The translations under genes were made by a program, and so were the position numbers. A stretch of 64,000 nucleotides of DNA from Chlamydomonas reinhardtii (lineage: Eukaryota; Chlorophyta; Chlorophyceae; Chlamydomonadales; Chlamydomonadaceae): positions 7,603,847 to 7,667,846 of the forward strand of contig NC_057015.1 in the NCBI RefSeq assembly GCF_000002595.2, in the 5' to 3' direction. Each line of letters opens with the position of its first letter. Position 1 is the stretch's first letter. Under the pieces are notes generated by a model. That model worked only from the letters and a program-made list of their open reading frames with translations. It was not told the origin of the DNA and ran no database searches. Shown here piece after piece: positions 32,947-44,886 of the stretch.

Positions 32947-35553
32947 TTACACGGGCACAACGTCCTTCTTGACGATGCGCTCGTACACCTCGCGCACCTG
33001 TGTTGCAGGCATTAGGCATGGAGAAAGCGGTCAGCAAATTGCACGCTTAGGCCTGGCAGACGCGTAGGCAATCAACGCCTTGCGCTGTCTGTCTTACATC
33101 GCAAGCCCAACCATCCATTTCCTTCTTCCCAGAAGGTGCACTCAAGATGCTCACCTTCAGGCCCACAATGGTCTGGAACAGGCCAGTGCCGTTGTTGGAG
33201 CCGGGGAAGCCGCTGTTCTTGAGCATCTGCTGGGTGATCTCGCCGTAGAACTTGGCGCTGGTGTTGGACAGGTGGCTCTCCACGTAGATGAGCTCCTCCA
33301 GCTTGTCGAACTGGCCGTCCATCTCCAGGACAGACACCTCCTGGCCGTACCAGGTGTCGGGGCCGTAGAACATCTTGATGCCTGCGTTCGATAGAAGAGG
33401 GACTTAGAGTTAGTAGGAGACGAAGATAAATGCAGCTGTGTGCAAATGCAGACCGCAGTGAAACCAGTTGTGGAAGCACGGCAGTACATCCTCCTTCACC
33501 TGAGCACCTCACGGACCGCACAGCCAAACCGACAACACGCACAGCCCAGCAACACTCACCGGGGAACGAGCAGGTCAGCTTGCGGCCGCAGGGGATCCAG
33601 CTGATGGTCGAGCCCTCGTCGAACAGGTAGACGGGGTCGAACATCTTGGAGCCCTCCTTCATGATCAGGCGCACGCGCAGGTACTGGCCCTTGTCGTCAG
33701 GCACCAGCTGGGTGGGCAGCACCTGGATAAGAGGAGTGTGTGTGGTGGCGGGGGGAGAGCGCGAGGAGGAGGTCAGCAGCGGGTTAGGATGTTGTGGAAC
33801 ACGGTCACTCACACCCAAACCGCACCGACATATTCCTGAACAGGCATCCTCAGACCCCGCCCCAGCTGCAGCCCTGGCTCTCCTGCTCTGCCACCCTCCC
33901 CTCAAAGGCCGCACCCCGCTTCCGCCCGAACACGTCCTATCACTCTCACCTGGATGATCATGTCAGCGTCCTTCTTCTGGGGGTCAATGTAGGCATCGAA
34001 GTCGGGCTTGCGCGCCGCGATCGAGCTCTTGATCGACTCCAGCGAGTGGCCGCGCTCGGCCATGTCGCGCTGAATCTTCCAGGCGAACTTGATGTCGTCG
34101 GAGATGTCCAGGTAGATCTTGAAGTCCAGCAGCTCAGCCACGCGCTTGTCATAGAAGGGGTGCAGGCCCTCAATGACCAGGATCGGGGGCGACTCGATCT
34201 TCTCGGGCGCGTCGATCAGGCCGGACACGTGGTTGTAGATGGGCTTGTCCACCGACTTGCCCTCCTTCAGGGCCTTGACCTGGTTGTACATCAGGTCGAA
34301 GTTCTGGGCCTCGGGGGCCAGGGCGGTAACGCCCTTGACCTTGCGGCCGTTGCGGTCCAGGCAGTGGTAGTCGTCCAGGCAGATCACGGTGGTCATGTCC
34401 GAGATCAGGGTGTTGGAGTCGGGGTTGCCGCCTGGTGGGGAGGAGGGAGGATGCGGGTGAGGGAGGGCAGAGCGGGGAGCGGGTGAGGAGGGGCGAGACG
34501 AGGTGCAACGGCGGTGGTGCTTTCACAGGGAGCATGCAGGGGCGTAGGCGTGGTTGGGCTGGGGCTGGAGTGCTGGTGTCCACGGCCAGGACTTAGTGCT
34601 CGGGCACGCCCGTGTGTGTGTGTGCAGTCGGTCACCCCCCGGGCCCCTGCCCTGACGACACGCGGGGATTTCACCCCGCCCCGCCACCACCACCGTGGCA
34701 AGGTGAAAAAATACTGACGCCAACTCCGCTGTAGCATAGCGATGAGTAGGCTGCGCAGCCCAGCCTCCGATTGTCCCCGCTGCGACTGTCCTCACTGTGT
34801 GTGCAACACCTCCGCTCAAATTTTGTTGGATGTCTAATTTGTCAACTTAGATTGCTGTCATGAATAACTCTGGAAGCTTGCTGATTTGCGCTGCGAGCGT
34901 TAGCACGCCGGCCGCATCTCTTGCTCACCAGCCGGGGGCTTGGGGACACCGCCGAAGATGGAGGTCATGCGGCGCATGAAGGTGGACTTGCCGCAGCCTG
35001 CAAGGCAACAAAGTGATCGGCGTCAGAGCGACCTCCGACAGCGACGAGAGGAGTTGCGAGGCGATGGCTGCTTGCACGCGCTGCAACTCACCGGAGTCAG
35101 CGGCCAGACCGATCACCACTGTCTTGTCCTTATCAGCGCGCACAACCAGGCTGCGACGAGCCTGAAAGAACACAGGGCAAACCAGCGCTCGAGGTCAGCC
35201 ATCTTCGGTACTTCGCTGTCGGTCGCTAAGCGACACCCCGCTGCCAGTTGACAAGCTGAACAAATAGCCTCCATTTGCTCCAGCGATAGCGACCACGCCA
35301 GTAGACTAATGCGGTTCAACACGTTCGACCGCTTGCACCGTGCTCACCCGGTTGGCAGTCACGCGGCTCTGGGCCGTAGCCCTGCGCGCAGAAACACACG
35401 AAGCTCATGTCAACAATGACGTTTAGTGGGGCAGAGAGCAACTGGGTAGCGCAATAGGACTGAGGAGTCGTCGGCCAACAAATGTGATCCTAAAGCTAGT
35501 GCGCTCGCTGTCCGCACTGACCGGGGGGCGGGGGCGCGCATAGTGAAAGCCAT
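32947..35553 (-). CDS. PRK1: Phosphoribulokinase, chloroplast precursor
   Basis: It phosphorylates ribulose 5-phosphate to ribulose 1,5-bisphosphate with ATP in the Calvin-Benson cycle, in the chloroplast stroma. Eight exons lie at about 35553-35522, 35381-35348, 35161-35093, 34999-34927, 34431-33951, 33723-33560, 33382-33153 and 33011-32947. The protein starts MAFTMRAPAPRATAQSRVTA (transit peptide, about 31 residues) and matches the 375-residue C. reinhardtii precursor as I remember it. The P-loop GCGKST is rebuilt across an intron and contains the first regulatory Cys; ICLDDYHC carries the second. In the oxidised enzyme these two form the disulfide that thioredoxin reduces and that CP12/GAPDH complex formation depends on. 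A second Cys pair is in IPCGRKLTC. The protein ends VREVYERIVKKDVVPV. All key residues are present and it looks fully functional. Expression is known to be light-driven in the family; nothing in the promoter was recognised. Confidence 0.99.
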
Positions 35554-37946
35554 GGTTGCTAACAGCTCGACGCGGACTCGCAAACGAGGCGGAAGTGGGC
35601 AGAGGAGCGGGGTATTGAAGGCACCGCGACCGCGTTCACGATGCAGCTGCCGTACATCGATAGGATAAGTGGGCTCGGGAGGCAGCGGTGCGCTGCGGTC
35701 GAATGACAGCGAGTGTGCTACTTACCTTATATTGACGCACTGGACACAGAAGGGCTCGGAGTGCTTCACCTGCCAGAGCGCGCGACCCCCGTCCGTTGGA
35801 TGTGCCCTTCATAACGACTGCCAGTTCAATGCTTAGCGCACCGACCCAAGACGCATGATGCATGTAACAGCAGCAATGATTATGTCGGAGCGACGCCTTG
35901 GAGGCGTCCCACGGTTCAGGCTGGTCGGCGCGGTTTGGCGGGTCGCTGGTGGGCTGCCCCAACCATGGGCCGCCCTTCCCTCGCAGAGGGAGGCAGGTGG
36001 ATCTCGCCCTCACGCAGCATGGACTGCGTGCAGCGCCACAGCTTATCACTGTTGGCGGGGTCTTGATGCGGGCAACAGTTCTGGGCGCCTCCGGCCTTCA
36101 CAAAACATTGCAAAACATGCTGGCGGAAGGGGACGAACAGAAGGGCTCGGTCCCACGGGACTACGCCGGGCCTTCGCCTCCATGCCTGCTCATTACACGT
36201 GTCAAACGACTGGAGTTCACCTGAATCAAGCGCTGTGGGCTTGCATGTCGTGCCATCCAGAAAGTGGCCCTGGCGTGGGCGGCCTCGGATGCACGGTTCG
36301 TGCGTGTTTGGGGCGTGCATCCCGTGCGTGCATCCCTAGCAGGAACCTTGCACGGGCCCTGACGGGTCGCAGTCAGCATGACATGATCAGTGCGAGTCGA
36401 GTTCCCTGCTCATGAGCTATATGCCACTGATGTGCGGCACTAGTGACAGTGCATCGGGGGGAGGGCAGCGCCTGGCGAGCGTACAGCCATACACCCAAAG
36501 CAAGTGCCCCTCATAGGGCCTGACGGCTGGGCCCTTCCTCCCCCCGGAGTTTACGTGATTCAGTATGCAGACTTTGGCCGCGGCCATGATGGCAACTTTG
36601 CAATGTGGCTGCTTAGGAGGCTTCGGGCCCAGCTGTGCATTGGGGGACGAGGGTGGCTGGTTTCCCCTGGCTGGGATCAAAGCGTGTGACGGCGTGTGAC
36701 GGCGGGGCTGGCACAAAGCCATGGCCCCATCCCGATCGCCTCATCGCCCCCACCGGCCCGCCCATCGATTAGTTTAAGGAGCGACGCCCAGGCATTCCCA
36801 AAGCTGACGAATTGCAGTGGCCTCCAGCTCAAGTCCGGGGCTAAAGCCCAGGGCGTGTGGGCCGGTGTGGGCAGTCCCCTGCCTGAAAGCCACCGTGGGC
36901 CCAGTGGCCCACAGGCCCACACATGAACTTACTAACCCCGACCCTCGCCAGGGGGAGCGAGCATTCCGATCCCTAAGACAGGGCAATCAACTCGTGCTCC
37001 CCCAAGATGAGCGCAGCAGGGCGTGGGCAGGGCGTGGGGTGCCCCATCGGTATGCTTGGCTCAAATCCATCAGCCCTTGTGCGTAACGATTGCGACTATG
37101 CATGCCTAAGTGCGCACACAGTATCGATTTGGTTGATCTGCATACCAACAACGCATTCGCTGAACGTGAGCTGAGCCCGAATTCCCCTGCGTGCTTCCCC
37201 CCATCGCCTTGCTCGGTATGCTACTATTTCCGCGCATGCATCGGCAGATTCGGCCGTCAAGGTAACATGTGCATGCACACTTACAGGATGACTGCGCACG
37301 GCGAGATGTAGGGACCAGTTCAGAAGCCTTTTGCCCTGATCTAGAGCATGCCGGCCAGCGGCCGTGTCTGGGTCCATCGAGGTCCATCATAGTCTAGCCG
37401 CCAGCATATGGATGCGTGCGACATATCATGGCTAGGTGTCCATCAATCGCATACCAGACTGGGCTTAAGGCGCGTCGGTTGCACGATATGACCATTTGGG
37501 GACTCGCGCGGAGGGGGGGGGCCGAAAATGTCGGGGAACACAAGCACCGGCACGCGCACGCCAGGAGTCAGACTTGACCGAATGAGACCAATTTCGTAAG
37601 AAGACCTCGTCCTTTGTTCACCAAATCAATGCATTTGCCTCCGCAACATACGGAATCACGGTTGGCAATCAAACGCGAAGCTCGTGCCACCAAACAGTAA
37701 TCTTCTCAGTCTCGCTCCTTGCGACAAACCTGTTGTTGACCAAAGGGCGACAACGGACCTGTTAAAGGGTGATACACACAGAAAGAGCCTGAGGAGGCAG
37801 CTCGGAGCTGCTGTGCTGCGGAGCGAAAGAGCGGGGCCCAAGAATCATGGTGTGCATGCAAATGTGCCATGTTATGAAGATTGCCGGTAAAGTAATGCCT
37901 TTTGTAAATGACGCGGCCCGCGGGCTTCCTCAATATTCCGCAGTCG
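35554..37946. other. Divergent intergenic region between phosphoribulokinase and elongin B
   Basis: Nearly 2.4 kb without a supported gene. It holds the 5' regions of both flanking genes. Frames here have mixed third positions and no splice structure, and no tRNA or other RNA gene was recognised. Confidence 0.5.
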
Positions 37947-39046
37947 ATGTACGTGCGCGTCAAGCGGCAAAAGACCACATATTTCCTTCATGTGGAGCCC
38001 ACGGACACTGTTCTTGAGGTGAAGCAAAAGCTGCAGGAGCTTGTAGATCAGGTGCGAAGGTTCAGCTGGCGGTGGGGTGTGAGCGCGCCTGCGCTGCTCC
38101 GGGTCATACGGTTCAGCCCTTGTCCCGCGTGTCTCTGTGTCGGCAAGCCCCTGACAGATCTGCGCCATGTCTGGGGTAAACGGTGGTGAATGCCTGCCAG
38201 CGCGGCGCGCTAGGCCCTGACCCCAGCGTGTTGCCAACCGCTGGACGCCATTCGTTGGCGATGGCCTTGGTTCTCTGGGCCACCGGGATCCCTCGCTATC
38301 CACACAGCAGCCGTACGCTCGATACACATGCTGACCGCGTCCACCACCCCATCCTGCTTGTGGCACCCGACATGTGCGCAGCCTCCCGAGAGCCAGCAGC
38401 TGTTCAAGGGGCAGGCGGTATTAGAAGACGCACGGAAGCTCATCGACCTCAAGGTAAGCTGCAGGGAGACATTATCATAAACTCATGTTGGCGCATGTTC
38501 GCGTGGCGCGCGCTTGTTTCTTGGTGTGCGACGGATACCTGAGGTCACGAGGTGACACTGTGTCAACTGCCAGCAGTGCCTCGCGGCCCGCCTCGTGTAC
38601 CACCCACGTGGTTTTCACACGAACGCGCCTAAACACACATTTTTGTCATTCCTGGCTGTGATGCAGGTGGAGAACGATGACGTGCTGGCCCTGTGCTACC
38701 TCCAACCAGGTGGGTAACGCACACCCGACAGGGGGCTGTGTCTTGGAGTCGGGATGGCCGGGAGCATGTGTCGCACATGCCGCCGTCCCCATATCTAGGC
38801 TTGGTAGGACCCAAAGCTCCGGGTGTCGCAGTTCAGAAACAGTCATTATGCATTGGGGTCAAGGTGTGGCTGCTTGCGCCATGCATTTGTGGCGCCCCAG
38901 ACGACTCCGCACACGCTGCAAAGGGCTGTCGAACCTCGCGTGTAGTTGTGCCTGACGGTGTCGAACGCTCCGAACTGCACTGCCGCACAGATGGCAGTTT
39001 CGAGCCCATCAACATCGCCACCTTTGAGACGGACAAGCCGGAGTAA
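37947..39046 (+). CDS. ELOB: Elongin B (ubiquitin-like subunit)
   Basis: Four exons (37947-38051, 38382-38453, 38667-38709 and 38991-39046) join in frame to 91 residues. The protein begins MYVRVKRQKTTYFLHVEPTD and has the ubiquitin-like core: VLEVKQKLQELVDQ, PPESQQLFKGQAVLEDARKL, ENDDVLALCYLQP, then DGSFEPINIATFE. Elongin B pairs with elongin C in cullin-RING ubiquitin ligases of the BC-box type and in the elongin transcription-elongation complex, in nucleus and cytosol. I chose ATG 37947 because the family starts directly at the first strand; an upstream in-frame ATG at 37908 would add 13 residues. The animal protein is about 118 residues; this one stops soon after the last ubiquitin-fold strand and lacks the acidic C-terminal tail. 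It converges on SEC22. Confidence 0.92.
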
Positions 39047-39718
39047 AGGAGTTGTCATTTGCTAGCGTTGGTGGTCGTGGATCGGCACCAAACGGCATGG
39101 GTGGAAGTGTGGTCACGGCGATCATTTCTCAGGTCCTCCACGTTTCAGGGGTGGGATTGTGGACGTGCGGTATGCGAGACGCGTGTTGTTGGGAGGTGAT
39201 GAAGTTTACTGAGCTGCGCATGGAAGCTATTTGATGAATGACGAGAGCGCCAGTACGAAAGTGAACGTGTTCAGAAGGGAAACTGTTGGAAAGTCACGAG
39301 GAGTCTGTCAAGGCGTCCAAACTTACGACATGGCCTTTCGGCCCTTCGGCACTGGCCCCTCTTGTCAACAGCTTAAATCCCGTCGCTCCAAGCCAAGGCT
39401 CATGCCCCTGGACACGCAGCCTCTTCGCCTCACTCGCCGTCATGTCAGCTTCCACGTTTCAGCAGCCGTACGCCGTCTTGACCCCCGCATCCGCACCTCT
39501 GCGACCATCCTAGCGGAGCGTCTTCGATAATTGAACGCCACCGCCCCACACCACCAGCCTGCCACCTTGAAACATGCTCCACCTGCAACCGCCACCACCT
39601 GTTTGTGGCCCAACGATCACGCAGCCCATTCCGCCAGCCCTCAACACCCGTGCACCCTCGACAACAGCAATGCAACTGCTGACGTGTTGTTGGGAACAGC
39701 TGCTGTAGAGCGAGCTGC
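39047..39718. other. Convergent 3' UTRs of elongin B and SEC22
   Basis: No supported coding frame. No TGTAA signal on either strand was found here, so the poly(A) sites are unclear. Confidence 0.5.
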
Positions 39719-41500
39719 TCAGGTGTAGAACTTCGCGCGCACCCAGAAGAGGAGCAGCACAATGCCAACCACGACTCCGAGCGGCACCCATTTGCGGAGA
39801 AGGGCCTGCATGCATGCGGGGCGGGGCAGGCGTGTCGTGTCACTAGGCATGGCTGGCCCAACGAGATCAAAGGCGCGTCTGTTACTCATGCACAATGGTT
39901 CAAGCCTTCGAGGTCCCGTCAACGTCCACAGGCGCGTTGTGAGACACATGTTGCCGCGAGCAATCGCGGCATTCCCCCGTGCATTAGGCCGGATTGCACC
40001 CAGCATGTCAGCCAGCCATCGTTCGTACCACCCGGACCGCCCGGACACCCTTGGACCGCCCAGCAGCCCCGCAAGCCGCGAGCTGCGCTCCTCACCTGTC
40101 GGTGCAGGTCTTTTGCGCGCGTGGCGTACTGCTTGGACTCGGCCGCTAACGTGCTGGACATCTTGGCCATGTCTGTGCAAGGGTTCCAAGCATCACTAGT
40201 TAGAAGGCGGCGGTGTTGGTATGCGCTGTGGGAGGGCCGGGGACTGGCTACGGAGGGTGCGATGCCCTGGCGCGTTGCTGCACGCCAGGGTGCCCCTGGA
40301 CCGCTCGCGCAGCCTCCCTTCCCCCACAAGCCCAGCCCAACAGGCTCCACACGCGGCCAGCCTCGCTGCCAGCCCGCCGCATACTCCAGAACACATCCAC
40401 CCGATGGCCCACCCGCCCCACCCAGCCGACCCCGTTCCAAGGTCACCACACAGCCGACTCCGACCCCCACCGGACCCCACCACGCTCTGTAATGCCGTAC
40501 TCACTGTCCAGCTTCTCTCCTTGCCCCAGCACCTCCTGGATGTTGCGCGTCATGATGGAGTGCACCTCCGCCAGGTCATCGTTCAGTTTGGACAGGTTGC
40601 GCTGCGTGCGCGTGTCCATGTACAGCTTTTTCGTCTTCTGGATGAAGGTGTCTATTGGGGGTTGCGGGGTGAGGTGGGTGAAAGGCAGCACGGTTAGGAC
40701 TGGGTAGGACCGGGAGAGCGACTGGTGGGAAGGGGCAGGCATGTGTGGGATGCGTGCGGATGCTTGGGCTGGCGGTGGCGGTGGCGGCTGCACTGTGAGG
40801 AGGTGAACTGGCCAACCTCCAACCACTGCCTGGAGAGCAATGTGCAGCGCCGCCACCCGTGTGTGACCCGAGAGGTCACTGGCAGGCGGAATCCCAAGAA
40901 TAGCCGGAGCCGCAACGGCAGGGTCTCGCCACCCGCCCACGCTGACTGCTAACAGTAGCGGGTCTGGACAAAGCTCAGATTTGCACTTGTACCCCATCGC
41001 TTGCTTTCTCCAGGCTACACAGCTGGCTGGTGCTAGCATCAGCTCCCGTGCACGTGTCTGCCTCAGCAGCCCCCCTACTCACCGAACTTGATGAAGGCGT
41101 AGGGCCGGCTGACCGTGTGCACCTGTGGCCCGTATAGCCGGCTAAACTCATTCGTGAGCTCTTCGAGGTACTGGAACGCGAGTTTCTTGGGGTACCCCTT
41201 CTCCGTGAGCGTGAGGTAGCACACACCCGCGTCAAGCAGGTAGTGAAATGTGTATGCGCCTGACTCCACGGACAGGCGTGCCGCTTGGTGGCTCGGCTGT
41301 TGCGAGAACTTCTTCAGCAGGCTCTGCGAGCAATATCAATTGCATTTAAGCCAGGCCCTCCTTGTCGCGGAGAGGCGTCAGACTCAAGTTACCTTGGCTT
41401 GCGATTTGTACTTGTCGATCTCCACGTCCTTCTCGCTATCCAAGCCCTCCGCGAGAGGCAGTCCATCTTGTACACGAGCTATGAGCGTTAGGCGAACCAT
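39719..41500 (-). CDS. SEC22: SEC22, ER-Golgi R-SNARE
   Basis: Five exons (41500-41393, 41323-41083, 40651-40505, 40172-40096 and 39805-39719) join in frame to 219 residues, the usual SEC22 length. The N-terminal longin domain starts MVRLTLIARVQDGLPLAEGL and includes HYLLDAGVCYLTLTEKGYPK and LTNEFSRLYGPQV. The R-SNARE motif runs from about residue 125 (NLSKLNDDLAEVHSIMTRNI), with the central Arg replaced by the equivalent position in this helix, to DLHRQ. A single C-terminal membrane anchor (VPLGVVVGIVLLLFWVRAKF) places it in ER and transport-vesicle membranes. It mediates vesicle fusion between ER and Golgi in both directions. The gene is complete. It is transcribed away from the RAD21 gene, whose stop lies about 750 bases upstream. 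Confidence 0.96.
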
Positions 41501-42252
41501 CCTGCTGACGAAGCCCTAACGAAACGACGTGTCCCTTCTAAAAGCTTCCTCTAGAAGTGGTTGCCTCCTACGCAACGCCTATTGGTTTGAAGATTGTCAA
41601 TGCCAAATACTAATAACACTCCTGGCTTTCGGGGTCTGCAGTTTGCTGTTTGCAACAGTTGTGCAAGTTTTGGCGGTTCTTGAGTTGCAAGTGGTGACTG
41701 CGGCTTTCAAATGTTGCAGTAAATAGGCGGTGGACGCGTAGCTGCAGCTTTTGCAGGTCGGCTTCGATTGGCGGCATGCGGGTGTGGGCAGGGGAACCCC
41801 TGGGTGTGGGCGCCCTGGCAGCTACCCGCCAGTCCTGCCCCGCCCTCCCGAAGCCCTGGCCCAGGCAACATGGCACGCATTCCCGTCTCCATGCTAGGTT
41901 ATTTCCACTGTGACTCCGCCGGGCACTAAGTACTGGACCAGATAATGCATGTATGCCCGTCTCAGATACCTTCCCGGGAAATCGCTAGTTATCATACGGT
42001 ATCTGCAGCTGGCTGATGGCAAGGTGTACGGTGTTCATTCATGCATGTTTGCGTCCCGGGTGGCCGAACGCGCCACTCCGCTCATCGGGCGCGGTTCCAT
42101 CCATACCGTATGTACAGTCAGCACTGCCCAACCCAGCGGCGAGTTTTGCCGTCGCGGGCGTGCCTCAATTATCTCCGTCTCACATATACACTTCCATGCG
42201 GGCCTGCATAGAACCCACGCCCACCGCCACCACCGCCACCACCACCACTTTG
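41501..42252. other. RAD21 3' UTR and SEC22 upstream region
   Basis: About 750 bases between two minus-strand genes, without a supported gene. A run of CCACCACCG near 42225-42245 is the only simple repeat seen. Confidence 0.5.
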
Positions 42253-44846
42253 CTACGCGACCTGGCCCATAACGATGGTGATGTCGCCGTATGGCTCAGC
42301 CTGCGAGGCATGCACGAGACCAGTGGTGTGCGTAACCAGCGTCTGGTAGAACAGCTTGACGGCCTCGGGCCGCGTCAGCTCACACGCCAGGCTGAAGAAG
42401 GACAGACCCGTGGTTGTGGCGGCAGTGCGGCCGCCGGCCGCGCCAGCGGAGGCGGAGGGTGCGGCCCCGTCCGTGGTCGCGCCCTCTGCGCCGCTGGGCG
42501 CCTGCTGCTGCTGCTGCTGCTGCTCTCCCTGCTGTTGCCGAAGCGCGCTCAGGCGCTGCCGATAAATGCTGCGAGCACAACATCAGCAAAGGGAAGCTTG
42601 TCAATACAGTGCGACCCAATAGCCGTTCAGCAGCATCAAGGAGTACACCCGCGCAGTGCCACCGCAGCCCGTCGGGGCCGCGCCCGCCTTGCCCATCCCC
42701 TTACTGCCACTGGTAAAACATACCCCACCTGAGCACGATGCTGGTGTTGCGGCTCATGTAAGCCATGGCGCCGCCGCCCAAGCCGCCACCGCCAGGCAGC
42801 GCCTGCGTCTGGCCGAACGTCTCCCGCAGGTGGAACTCGCCGCCGCTGCCCGGCAGCTGCGTGCTGTCAGGGCCGGAGCCGGCGCGCAGGCGCGAGCTGC
42901 GCAGGGCGTTGCCGCCGCTGCCGTTGGCACCACTTGTGGCCCGCTCGGAAGGCGGCAGCGTGAGGTCCTGCAGACATCACAAAAGAGGGCTTGATGCTTC
43001 GTGCGAACGTGCTAGCCATACTCCAGTAACCACATGCTCGTCTAGCAATGGAAACGTAAACAAGTTTCTACGCCGTCCCCGAACTGCGGCATGACCTCCA
43101 TAACGACGCGCATAACGAAGCCAGCACAATCCGAAACACGGCCGCCGCGCACCTCCTCGTCCTCCATCATCATGGTGTCCTCCGCCATACCCATGCCGCC
43201 CTCCTCGATGGCGGGCAGCAGGTCCTCCAGCGCGCCCGTGCCAAACCGCAGCAGCCCCAGCGGGCCGCCGCCGCTGGTGCGCCCGCCGCGCCTGTCATCA
43301 GGCAAATGCGGTGTTGCTCGTTACGCGTCATGTCCCCGTTGTGCACAGCACAACACCTGCCGCCGCGGGCGCCGCCGCCACTGTGCAAACATCAATGCCG
43401 TGCGTCAACCAGTACAACACAACGCTGGAGCCCACCTGGAGCCGCCGTGTGCACTGCCGTCCGTCTCGGACTCGCGGCCCAGCAGGCCGCTGCTGTTGGT
43501 GGTGCCAGTGGTGCCAGTGGCGCGACTGGAGCCGCCGCGGCCGCCAGTGGCTGCTAGCAGCAGGTCTCGCAGCGTGCCGCGGCCGCCGCCACTGCTGCCG
43601 CCGGCGCCGGCGCCGCCGGGCGTCAGGCCCAGCGCGGCACGCTGCTGCGCCTGCAGGCGCTGGCCGTCAGGCGTGTCCTCCGCACGCAGCCTGCAGAAGT
43701 GAATAAAGGGGGCGGGCCAGTAATTCTAAGCAGTCTGTTCATGGGACAACGCAGCCTACTCCCGGGCGGGCGACATCATGTTAGCAAGTCCCTGGTCTCT
43801 CGATGCATGAAGCACGCCTACCTCTCCATTTCCACATCCTCGTCCTGAAAATTCATCTCATATTCCTCCGGCAGCGGCATGTCCATCTGCCCTTCCTCGC
43901 CCTCCGCCATCATGCCGTCGTTACCCAGCCGCGTCTCGCGCGCGTGCAGGTCCGACGCCTCAGACACAAGCAGCGACGCCTCAGCAGCGTCCGCCGCCGC
44001 CTGCTGGGCACCGGTACCGCCTGCGGCGGCCAGGTGCGGCGCGGCGGCCGTCTTGGCCTTGCGCTGGCGCTTGGCACCGCGGCCGTCACCTGCGCAATAA
44101 ATAGGTACAGTGCCGTTATGGTGACGATCTGCACAGAATAGCCGCGGCCCACAGTCGCAACCCAAACGTTCGTTGTCTTACCCTCGTTGTCCTCGGCCGC
44201 AGCGGCTGCAGTAGCCGCCGCCGCAGCGGCGGCGGCTGCCTCAGCCGGAGACCGGCCGTCGGCCGCCATCTCCAGCAGCTGCAGCAGTGGCGGCGCCCAA
44301 CCCAGGGACCGGAAGCCCAGGCCCAGCGCCACCGCGGGCGCGCGCAGCACCGCCGCCGCCACGGCGTCGCTGTCGCCAGCTGCCAGCGCGGCGCCGATGG
44401 AGACGTCCATGCTCACACCGACACCCGGGCCGGCGTGCTGACGGGCGCCACCAGCGGCGGCTGCGGTTGCAGCGCCAGTGGCAAACAGGCCGCGACGGCG
44501 CTGGAGGGCGGTGGGAGATGCACCGGCGCTGAGGCGGCGGTTGCGTGCGGCGCCAGGCCCGGCCGCGCCCCTAGGCGACACAAGCAGCGGGCGCGAGTCT
44601 AGCGTCCACTCGCGGTAGAGGCTGGTGCGGACCTGCCCATATCCGGAAAAGGGGCGTTTACAAGTTTACCAGGGTTTATTTCGTGATCTGGACTTCGTGT
44701 GGTGATGGTGCTTGCGTGCAGCATGCTCACCAGGGTCTCGGCGTCATCGTCCAGTGTGACCTTCGCACCGGCACGGCGGCGCGCAGGCCTGGCGGCGGTG
44801 CCGTCGCGGCGCTGCGCCTGCTGCGCCTTGGTACGGACGCCCTGGC

Positions 44847-44886
<40 letters not shown>

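Noticed and set aside
36000-37400. Several 60-180-residue frames between phosphoribulokinase and elongin B
   Set aside because: No codon bias, no splice pattern and no recognisable protein on either strand.
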